Of a stretch of 64,000 nt of DNA, positions 58,437 through 64,000 are shown one piece after another. The stretch comes from Streptomyces flavofungini. GTDB lineage: Bacteria > Actinomycetota > Actinomycetes > Streptomycetales > Streptomycetaceae. The stretch covers positions 239,912 to 303,911 of the forward strand of contig NZ_BMVR01000006.1 in assembly GCF_014650815.1 (NCBI RefSeq). Direction: 5' to 3'. Each line of letters opens with the position of its first letter. Positions within the stretch are counted from its first letter, which is position 1. Position numbers and translations under genes: made by a program. The notes beneath the pieces were generated by a model. It had not been told where the DNA came from. It was given only the letters and a program-made list of their open reading frames with translations, and made no database searches.

Positions 58437-58442
58437 TAGGCT
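58437..58442 (+). promoter_or_regulatory. -10 box of leaderless marR promoter
   Basis: TAGGCT is followed by six bases and the ATG at 58449, with no ribosome-binding site. Confidence 0.6.
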
Positions 58443-58448
58443 CGGGCC

Positions 58449-58958
58449 ATGCCGAAGAGCCGTACGCAGCAGGACCAGTCGCCGGAGGCGGGGCGGGAGC
58501 GGACGCCGGAGCGCGCCGATGTCGTCGCCCGGCTCTCCGCCGCGGGCCGGGCCAACAGCGCGGTCACCGTGATGTTCCACTCGGCCGTCGCCGCCCGGCA
58601 GGGCCTGAACGCCACCGAGAGCAAGACCCTCGACCTGCTCATGCGCAAGGGCCCGCTCACCGCCAAGGACCTCGCGGCCGAGACAGGCCTCGCACCCGCG
58701 TCCGTGACGGGCCTCGTCGACCGCCTGGAGTCCAAGGGCTTCGCCCGCCGGGTGAAGCACCCCACCGACAAGCGCCGGGTCCTCGTGGAGTTCCGCACCG
58801 AGAAGATGGCGGGCCTGTCGGAGGTCTTCGCGGACTGGGCGCGCGAAGTGGAGGCGCTCTGCGAGGAGTTCACGGTCGAGGAGCTGGAGACGGTGATCCG
58901 CTTCCTGGACGGCGCGGCGGACCGCCAGCGCCGGGCGGCGGCGCGGCTCGCCCAGTAG
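58449..58958 (+). CDS. MarR family transcriptional regulator
   Basis: The 169-residue protein has a winged helix-turn-helix at about residues 50-125. Leu-Asn-Ala-Thr-Glu-Ser-Lys-Thr-Leu-Asp-Leu-Leu precedes the recognition helix Pro-Ala-Ser-Val-Thr-Gly-Leu-Val-Asp-Arg-Leu-Glu, and the wing has Asp-Lys-Arg-Arg-Val-Leu. Helices at both ends form the dimer interface. It very probably represses the divergent MFS pump and itself through the two matching operators, releasing DNA when a pump substrate binds. The gene appears to be translated from a leaderless mRNA. Confidence 0.94.
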   Translation: MPKSRTQQDQSPEAGRERTPERADVVARLSAAGRANSAVTVMFHSAVAARQGLNATESKTLDLLMRKGPLTAKDLAAETGLAPASVTGLVDRLESKGFARRVKHPTDKRRVLVEFRTEKMAGLSEVFADWAREVEALCEEFTVEELETVIRFLDGAADRQRRAAARLAQ

Positions 58959-59071
58959 GCACCCCCGCCCCCACCCGCCCCGCACCACCTCCCCCGTATT
59001 GACGCTCCGTCAAATAACCTTCGTACGCGCCTTCCCCCTTCGACGGGCCGCCGTTACCGTCCCACCCGATC

Positions 59072-59095
59072 CCGGCCAAACAATTGTTTGGCCGG
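59072..59095. promoter_or_regulatory. Perfect 24-base palindrome upstream of the phosphatase gene
   Basis: The left arm CCGGCCAAACAA is followed directly by its exact reverse complement. The AT-rich centre (CAATTG) stands out in GC-rich DNA. It ends 28 bases before the ATG at 59124 and fits a dimeric repressor's operator. Confidence 0.75.
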
Positions 59096-59123
59096 ACGGC
59101 GACAGGTACGGAAAGGCGGCCCG

Positions 59124-60053
59124 ATGCGCAGCACTCGCACCCGTACGGCGGCCACGGTCGCGGTCCTCACGCTCGTCCTCGGCACCGCACCGACGCTGAC
59201 GGCGCACGCCGCGCCGACGGCACCCCGGCCCTCGTACACGCACCCCCACACCTCCGAATCACCCCGGCAGATCCCGCTCCGGGGGGCCGTCAACGTCCGT
59301 GACGTGGGCGGCTACCGCACCTATGACGGCGAGCGGGTGCGGCACGGCCGGGTCTTCCGCGCGGACGCGCTCAGCAAGCTCACGGACGGGGACGTCGCGA
59401 CGCTGGCCGGGCTGCGGCTGCGGAAGGTGGTGGACTTCCGGGTCGCGGAGGAGGTCCGCCACGACGGCCCGGACCGGCTGCCCGCCGGGCTCGCGGTGAC
59501 GGCGCGGCCCGTCACCGACAACGGCCTGTTCCAGCAGCTCATGACCGTGATCGGCTCGCGGGACCCGGTCCGGCAGGAGGAGCTGCTGGGTGGCGGGAAG
59601 GCCGAGGCGTTCATGCGGGACGTGTACCGCACGTTCGTCACGGACGCCACGGACCGCGCGCAGTTCGGCGCGACGCTGCGCGACATCGCGGCGGGCGGCT
59701 CGGCCGCGCCGCTCCTCTACCACTGCACGTCGGGCAAGGACCGCACGGGCTGGACGACGTACGTCCTGCTGCGCGCCGTGGGGGTGCCCGAACGCACCGC
59801 CGTTGACGACTACTTGGCGTCCAACACCTTCCGTGCGGCGTACGACGCGAAACTGCGCGAGACGCTCCAGCAGACGGGCATGATGCAGAACCCGGATCTG
59901 CTGATCCCGCTCCAGGAGGTCCGCGGCGGCTATCTGGACGCGGCGCTCGCCGAGGTGACGAGCCGGTACGGGGGCTTCGGGGGCTATCTGACGAAGGGGC
60001 TCGGGTTGGACGCGGGCACGCTGGTCACGTTGCGGCGGGCGATGGTGGGTTGA
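59124..60053 (+). CDS. Secreted tyrosine-protein phosphatase (DSP/PTP-like)
   Basis: The 309-residue protein has a Sec signal peptide (Arg-rich start, Ala/Val/Leu core, Ala-His-Ala-Ala cleavage near residue 30). A phosphatase domain follows with Asn-Val-Arg-Asp-Val-Gly-Gly-Tyr-Arg near 60 and Val-Val-Asp-Phe-Arg near 108. The signature loop His-Cys-Thr-Ser-Gly-Lys-Asp-Arg-Thr-Gly near 207 holds the catalytic Cys and Arg. Extracellular family members dephosphorylate proteins or phosphoinositides. GGAAAGG precedes the ATG at 59124. A perfect palindrome just upstream suggests tight regulation. Confidence 0.9.
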   Translation: MRSTRTRTAATVAVLTLVLGTAPTLTAHAAPTAPRPSYTHPHTSESPRQIPLRGAVNVRDVGGYRTYDGERVRHGRVFRADALSKLTDGDVATLAGLRLRKVVDFRVAEEVRHDGPDRLPAGLAVTARPVTDNGLFQQLMTVIGSRDPVRQEELLGGGKAEAFMRDVYRTFVTDATDRAQFGATLRDIAAGGSAAPLLYHCTSGKDRTGWTTYVLLRAVGVPERTAVDDYLASNTFRAAYDAKLRETLQQTGMMQNPDLLIPLQEVRGGYLDAALAEVTSRYGGFGGYLTKGLGLDAGTLVTLRRAMVG

Positions 60054-60069
60054 GCCGGGGCGGGTCGAA

Positions 60070-60810
60070 CTAGGGAGCCGTGGTGCGGGGCGCGACGATG
60101 CCGTGCTCGCGCGCCGCGGCCAGCCACTGCGGGAACTCGGCGACGAGGTGGTCGTACAGGAAGTCGTCCGAGACGGCGACCGGGTCCTTGCCGAGGTGGA
60201 AGAACCCGGCGTTGTCGACGACGCGGCGCCCGGGGACGGGCAGTTCGTCGAGCCTGCGCAGATAGTCGAACTGCTTGCTGGCGGGGTTGCCGAAGCCGAT
60301 GAACTGCCAGAACAGCGGCAGCTTCGCCGCCTTGCACAGGTACCGCTCGGCGGCGGCCCTGTTCAGCGGGCCGCCGTCGGTCTGGAAGACGACGAGGGCG
60401 GGGTCGGTGGCGCCGCAGTCCAGGTAGTGGTCGATGACGGCGTCCATGGCGACGTGGTAGTTCGTCCGCCCCATGTGGCCGAGTCCGGCGACGATCTGTG
60501 CGACACGGCCCTGGTGGCCGGTCAGTTCGACGTCGACGACCGCGTCCACGTCCGTGGAGAAGAAGACGGCGGGTACGACTCCGTCGTCGTCCAGGTGCGC
60601 GGAGAGGCCGAGCACGCGGTCCGCGAGGCCCTGCACGCTGCCGTCGTCGAAGTACGGCCGCATCGAGCCGGAGTGGTCGACGACCAGATACACGGCGGCG
60701 CGCTCACCCTCCAGGCCGTGGGCCCGCAGCCGCTCGCCCGCCGTCTTGTAGAGACTGACGAGGCCGGGCGCCACGGCCCGCACCTTGTCGAGACTGATCG
60801 CCGCGCCCAT
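60070..60810 (-). CDS. vWA domain protein, TerF-like
   Basis: The 246-residue protein matches the vWA domain of the tellurium-resistance TerF group. It starts Gly-Ala-Ala-Ile-Ser-Leu-Asp-Lys-Val and then Pro-Gly-Leu-Val-Ser-Leu-Tyr-Lys. The metal-dependent adhesion site is Asp-His-Ser-Gly-Ser-Met near residue 46, with a Thr in Gly-Arg-Thr-Asn-Tyr-His near 120 and a further Asp in Gln-Thr-Asp-Gly-Gly. No other ter gene is in the window. The promoter seems leaderless: TACCCT (complement of 60817-60822) is six bases from the ATG, and the GGAGGG in between is too close to act as a ribosome-binding site. Confidence 0.87.
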   Translation of the reverse strand: MGAAISLDKVRAVAPGLVSLYKTAGERLRAHGLEGERAAVYLVVDHSGSMRPYFDDGSVQGLADRVLGLSAHLDDDGVVPAVFFSTDVDAVVDVELTGHQGRVAQIVAGLGHMGRTNYHVAMDAVIDHYLDCGATDPALVVFQTDGGPLNRAAAERYLCKAAKLPLFWQFIGFGNPASKQFDYLRRLDELPVPGRRVVDNAGFFHLGKDPVAVSDDFLYDHLVAEFPQWLAAAREHGIVAPRTTAP

Positions 60811-60816
60811 CCCTCC

Positions 60817-60822
60817 AGGGTA
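60817..60822 (-). promoter_or_regulatory. -10 box of leaderless promoter of the vWA gene
   Basis: On the minus strand TACCCT is followed by six bases and the ATG at 60810. Confidence 0.5.
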
Positions 60823-60863
60823 CGGGCCGGGCGGGGCGCCCCGGTCAGCCTTCGAGGAACCGG

Positions 60864-61739
60864 TCAGCCTTCGAGGAAGTCGACGGCCAGGCGCAGGAAT
60901 TCCGCCTCCCGCTCCTCGTACGCCAGATGTCCGCACCGCGGGAACACGTGCAGCCGGGCGTCGGGCATCGCCTTCAGCGCGACGAACGCCCCGTCGACGG
61001 GGTTGACCCGGTCCTCCCGGCCCCACGTCAGCAGCGTCGGCCGGGTGACACGGTGCGCCTCGCGCCACAGCATGGACCCCTCGGGCCACTTGGCGAAGGC
61101 CGCGCCGAGCCGCTGGGCGCCGAGGCGGGCGCCCGGGTCGAGGGCCGCCGCGTACCGCTCCTCGACGAGTGCGTCGGTCACGCGGGACGGGTCGTGGACG
61201 AGCGAACCGAGGAAGGCCCGCACGTGCTCGCGGGTCGGTTCGGGGGCGACGCCGAACTCGATGAGCCGCTTGACGCCTTCGGTCGGCTCAGCGGTGAAGA
61301 GGTTGAGCGAGAGCCCCGCGGGCGCGGTCAGCAGCAGCCGGTCAACCATCTCCGGCCGGTCGAGCGCCACCCGAACGGCCACCCCGCCCCCCAGCGACAC
61401 CCCCGCGAAGTGCGCCTTCTCCACCCCGAGCCCGGCCAGCAGCCCCGCCACGGCCTCCGCCCCGAACGAGAACACGTCCTTGTCCAGCTCGGGCTTGTCC
61501 GACCGCCCGAACCCCGGCAGATCGACGAGCAGCGTCCGAAACCGCCCGGCGAACACGGGCAGCAGGCCCCCGAAGGCCCCCCAGGCACTGGCCCCCGGCC
61601 CACCCCCGTGCAACATCACCAACACGGGCACGTCCCGCCCGACGGGCCCGGCCTCATGGAAATGCAGCCCCACCCCAGCTCCCCGCCCAACCCGCGAGGT
61701 GCCCTCGTACGTCAACAAAGCCCCACCCTCAACAGTCAC
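60864..61739 (-). CDS. Alpha/beta hydrolase (meta-cleavage-product hydrolase-like)
   Basis: The 291-residue protein has the alpha/beta hydrolase fold with the oxyanion segment Leu-His-Gly-Gly-Gly-Pro-Gly-Ala near 40 and Asp-Leu-Pro-Gly-Phe-Gly-Arg-Ser-Asp-Lys near 70. The nucleophile is in Gly-Val-Ser-Leu-Gly-Gly-Gly near 105, the acid Asp in Trp-Gly-Arg-Glu-Asp-Arg-Val, and the catalytic His in Cys-Gly-His-Leu-Ala near 270. The pattern resembles BphD/HsaD carbon-carbon hydrolases, but no ring-cleavage gene is nearby, so it may be a general esterase. The GTG at 61739 is preferred, with GGGGGAG ten bases upstream; a GTG at 61745 is also in frame. Confidence 0.88.
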   Translation of the reverse strand: MTVEGGALLTYEGTSRVGRGAGVGLHFHEAGPVGRDVPVLVMLHGGGPGASAWGAFGGLLPVFAGRFRTLLVDLPGFGRSDKPELDKDVFSFGAEAVAGLLAGLGVEKAHFAGVSLGGGVAVRVALDRPEMVDRLLLTAPAGLSLNLFTAEPTEGVKRLIEFGVAPEPTREHVRAFLGSLVHDPSRVTDALVEERYAAALDPGARLGAQRLGAAFAKWPEGSMLWREAHRVTRPTLLTWGREDRVNPVDGAFVALKAMPDARLHVFPRCGHLAYEEREAEFLRLAVDFLEG

Positions 61740-62165
61740 CCCCACATGCTCCCCCACCCACCACCGCCCCCACGCATCCCCCCCTCCGCTACCGCACACC
61801 CCCCCCTGACCCGCGCCCCCGCCCGCCCCAACCCGGGGCCAGGCCAGCGCGGGCAGAGCCCGTCCGGCGCTTGAGGACGAGCCCGCAGGGCGACCGGCGC
61901 CGACCCCGGGCAACGTACAGCGGAAAACAGCCCGTCCGGCGCTTGAGGACGAGCCCGCAGGGCGACCGACGCCCGCCCCGGGCAACGCCCAGACACACCC
62001 GGCCTCTTCAGACCCCAGGCCCCCGCCCCCCGGAGGGGAGAAGGGCGGGCGGGTGGGGAAAGCAGCCCGTCCGGCGCTTGAGGACGAGCGCGCAGCGCGA
62101 CCGGCGCCCGCCCCGGGCAACGTGCAGACGAAGCGGCCAGGGCGCCCCGCGACCAGGAGGGCCGC
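61740..62165. repeat. Intergenic region with three copies of the GTCCGGCGCTTGAGGACGAG repeat
   Basis: The 426-base gap carries three direct copies of a ~58-base element starting near 61857, 61929 and 62064, each ending in CCCCGGGCAACG. These belong to the same repeat family as the array at 16.7 kb. The C-rich left third probably holds the leader of the hydrolase gene. No gene is supported. Confidence 0.85.
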
Positions 62166-63266
62166 TTAGGCAGGGCGGTCCTCGAACGCCGGGAGGGCGA
62201 AGATCCTGACCTTCGCCGCGTCGTCCATGAGCTCCACGAGGGGCAGCACCAGGTCCCAGAGGTCCCGCTTGCCGACCTCGCGGACGAGGGCGTCCAACTC
62301 CGCGTCGGAGAGCATCGCGGCGCGCGCGGCGACGACCCGCCGGGAGTCCGAGGGCAGCACCTCCACGAGGGGCAGGAACTCCCCCCAGAGCCCGGTGGCG
62401 ACGACCGCGGGGACGACCCCGCCGAGGACATCGGGGTCCCGCAACGACGGCAGCCCGGCTACCGTACGGAGTTCCCCCTCCCCCAGCAGCGCGACCAGCG
62501 GGAGCAGCGACTCCCAGAGCCCCTGCCCGGCCACGGTCACCACGAGCGGGTCGAGCCGCTCGGGCGGCTGCGCGGCGGCGAGGGACGCGATCCGCCCGCG
62601 CTGCTCGCCCGTCACCATCCCGGCGACGGCGAGGGCTTCGGGCCAGAGCCCGTCGGCGGCGGCCGTCCCGATGACGGCGGCGAGCCGCTCCGCACCCATC
62701 AGCTCGACGATGTGCCCGAGCCGTTCGGGGCTGTCGACGAGGAAGCCGGTGCGCAGCACCACCGCGTCGGCGACCTGCGGCAGGATCCGCCGCAGCGCGC
62801 CGTCGCGCAGGTGCCCGACGAACCGCCCCATGGTGATGTGGTCCGCGCGCTCGGCGAGGGCGACGGCGATGCGGACGAGCAGGTCCTCGTCGAGGCGGTC
62901 GACGATGCCGCTGATGCGCCGGGGGTCGAGGTGGGCGCACGACTCGGCGGTGAAGGAGACGGGCAGCTTCTCGATGATGTCGGCGGCGCGGGCGGGTTCG
63001 AGGCGCCCGGCGACGGCGGCGGCGAGCCGCGGCCCGAGGGCCTTCTGGGAGATCGCGGCGGCGACCCCGGCGGGCACGAGCTTCGTGGCGGAGGCGATCC
63101 GGTCGAGCATGTCGGGCGCCCGGTCGTGGAGCGTCGCGACGCAGTCGCCGCGGAAACGGCGTACGTCCTCGGCGGGCAGCTCCCCCAGGAACGCGAGCGC
63201 GTCGGGCTCGACGTCGAGGAGGCGGGCGGTCTTCAGAGTCTCGGCCCTGGCGCGCAGCTTGTCCAT
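62166..63266 (-). CDS. Helical-repeat protein, function unknown
   Basis: The 366-residue protein has no signal peptide and appears all-helical. At least four ~43-residue repeats in the C-terminal half are marked by a Gly-Leu-Trp or Asp-Leu-Trp followed by Leu-Pro-Leu-Val (for example Gly-Leu-Trp-Glu-Ser-Leu-Leu-Pro-Leu-Val and Asp-Leu-Trp-Asp-Leu-Val-Leu-Pro-Leu-Val). The N-terminal half has repeats with Leu-Asp-Pro and Ile-Val-Asp-Arg-Leu, weakly like MgtE-N or HEAT repeats. It is probably a protein- or membrane-binding scaffold. It lies 17 bases downstream of a 72-codon gene and should be co-transcribed. I do not recognise a named family. Confidence 0.75.
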   Translation of the reverse strand: MDKLRARAETLKTARLLDVEPDALAFLGELPAEDVRRFRGDCVATLHDRAPDMLDRIASATKLVPAGVAAAISQKALGPRLAAAVAGRLEPARAADIIEKLPVSFTAESCAHLDPRRISGIVDRLDEDLLVRIAVALAERADHITMGRFVGHLRDGALRRILPQVADAVVLRTGFLVDSPERLGHIVELMGAERLAAVIGTAAADGLWPEALAVAGMVTGEQRGRIASLAAAQPPERLDPLVVTVAGQGLWESLLPLVALLGEGELRTVAGLPSLRDPDVLGGVVPAVVATGLWGEFLPLVEVLPSDSRRVVAARAAMLSDAELDALVREVGKRDLWDLVLPLVELMDDAAKVRIFALPAFEDRPA

Positions 63267-63283
63267 GCGGTCCTCGCCCCCGG

Positions 63284-63502
63284 CTACCGGAAGAGGATCC
63301 GGCGTACGGGCCCGCGGGCCAGCGCGGGCACCAGCTTCAGGGCTTCCTCGGCCGCCTGGTTCAGGCCGGCCGCCCTGCTCTCGCGCTCCCGGCGCAGCGC
63401 GTCGGCGAGCAACGCGAGCCGTTCGGGCGGGACTTGGGCGAAGGACTCCGGGGGCCGGGCCCCCAGTTCCGTCGTCAGTTTCTCCAGTGCTTCGGTGCTC
63501 AC
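63284..63502 (-). CDS. Small helical protein, partner of the repeat protein
   Basis: The 72-residue protein starts at a GTG with GGGAGG at good spacing. It is charged and helical (Thr-Glu-Ala-Leu-Glu-Lys-Leu, then Pro-Pro-Glu-Arg-Leu-Ala-Leu-Leu-Ala-Asp-Ala-Leu-Arg-Arg-Glu) with a basic C-terminal end (Arg-Arg-Ile-Leu-Phe-Arg) that may touch a membrane. No known domain is recognised. It is first in a two-gene unit with the helical-repeat protein; tight spacing suggests the products work together. Confidence 0.7.
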   Translation of the reverse strand: MSTEALEKLTTELGARPPESFAQVPPERLALLADALRRERESRAAGLNQAAEEALKLVPALARGPVRRILFR

Positions 63503-63629
63503 GGGACCTCCCGGAGGTGCGCTGGGCTTCAAGGTCCCGAGAGTGGAGCGAAATTGAATAATAGTCAATAGCGGGGGCGGGGAGCGGGGCGAGCGCGTGG
63601 GACAGCACGCGGCAGCGGGACAAGCGGAA

Positions 63630-63680
63630 GGGGGGTACGGGGCCGGGTGCCGTCCCGCGGCACCCGGACCCGTACCCCCC
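63630..63680 (-). terminator. Terminator of the sugar permease operon
   Basis: A 23-base stem with one mismatch (63630-63652 with 63658-63680) and a five-base loop lies just past the permease stop codon. Confidence 0.88.
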
Positions 63681-63690
63681 CTCGCGGACG

Positions 63691-64000
63691 TCAGCCCTTG
63701 ACGGCCCCCGCCGCCAGGCCCGAGCCGAGCCTGCGGTGGACGACGACGAAGAAGAGCATGACGGGCACCGTGACCAGCGTGGAGCTGGCCATGACGGGAC
63801 CCCAGGACGTGGTGTTCTCGCCGAAGAACTGGAAGATGCCCACGGCCGCCGTGTACTTGTCGCTGCCCTTCATGAAGGTGTACGCGAACACGAACTCGTT
63901 CCACGCCGTGATGAAGGCGAAGATCGAGGTGGCGACGAGCCCCGGCGCGACCAGCGGCAGCAGCACCGACCAGAACATCCGGAACCAGGACGCCCCGTCG
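63691..64000 (-). CDS. Carbohydrate ABC transporter permease, C-terminal fragment (MalG type)
   Basis: Only the last ~102 codons are present; the gene continues beyond the right edge. The fragment starts in the EAA coupling loop (Asp-Gly-Ala-Ser-Trp-Phe-Arg-x-Phe-Trp-x-Val-Leu-Leu-Pro-Leu). It continues with Ala-Trp-Asn-Glu-Phe-Val-Phe-Ala, a loop with Phe-Gly-Glu-Asn-Thr-Thr-Ser-Trp-Gly, a final helix, and Gly-Leu-Ala-Ala-Gly-Ala-Val-Lys-Gly at the end. This is the inner-membrane half of a sugar importer. It is the last gene of its operon, given the strong terminator after it. Confidence 0.93.
   Translation of the reverse strand, partial: DGASWFRMFWSVLLPLVAPGLVATSIFAFITAWNEFVFAYTFMKGSDKYTAAVGIFQFFGENTTSWGPVMASSTLVTVPVMLFFVVVHRRLGSGLAAGAVKG

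Noticed and set aside
58999..59013. TTGACG-CTC-CGTCAA as a -35 box or operator for the phosphatase gene
   Set aside because: No -10 box lies at the right distance; the short inverted repeat alone is too weak to call.
60864..61739. Part of a steroid or biphenyl degradation cluster
   Set aside because: The hydrolase resembles meta-cleavage hydrolases, but no dioxygenase or other pathway gene is nearby.

Overview
The window is about 64 kb of very GC-rich, gene-dense DNA with the codon bias of a high-GC actinomycete. It is most likely a Streptomyces chromosome. Supporting signs are the Streptomyces-type trypsin, a small SPW_0924-like protein beside a DUF3068 protein, an ANTAR regulator beside pyruvate kinase, GTG and TTG starts, many TANNNT boxes placed 6-8 bases before ATG (leaderless promoters), and scattered copies of two short repeats that I recall as common in Streptomyces. 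No prophage, IS element, CRISPR array or plasmid origin is visible.

Left part (1-30 kb) is core chromosome. It holds a YfcC-like carrier fragment and an M20 peptidase, an S4 RNA-binding protein, an acyltransferase-like protein, DUF6343, TPR and DUF3592 proteins, coaE, a PAC2 protein, a secreted beta-helix protein, rpsA with a clear housekeeping promoter, a methyltransferase, hrpB, the SPW_0924/DUF3068 pair, a secreted lytic transglycosylase, polA, an FdhF/YdeP oxidoreductase, a PaaI thioesterase, a lipoprotein, and a complete five-gene branched-chain amino acid ABC transporter operon.

Middle part (30-36.5 kb) holds an ANTAR response regulator, then an unusual tRNA-like gene with anticodon CAA but a short variable loop. 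Directly after it lies a free-standing two-motif LAGLIDADG homing-endonuclease-like gene. Next come pyruvate kinase, a SIMPL protein, a Tat-exported 5'-nucleotidase and a small leaderless gene. The tRNA/endonuclease pair is the best candidate for an overlooked system.

Right part (36.5-64 kb) mixes accessory and core genes. A translationally coupled decarboxylase/N-hydroxylase pair resembles the first two steps of hydroxamate siderophore synthesis, but no synthetase is present. It is followed by a GH35 beta-galactosidase with a divergent AraC regulator, chorismate mutase, pepN, an NmrA-like protein, a long G-rich hexamer array, a GH101 glycosidase, a two-component system, a trypsin, a zinc-peptidase-like protein, a cold-shock pair (csp plus DEAD-box helicase), an MFS pump with a divergent MarR regulator and two perfect operators, a secreted phosphatase, a TerF-like vWA protein, an alpha/beta hydrolase, an uncharacterised 72-aa/366-aa gene pair, and the 3' end of a sugar ABC permease gene.

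Functions are assigned from protein motifs read by eye. No database search was run. Regulatory sites are pattern calls and should be treated as hypotheses unless stated otherwise.
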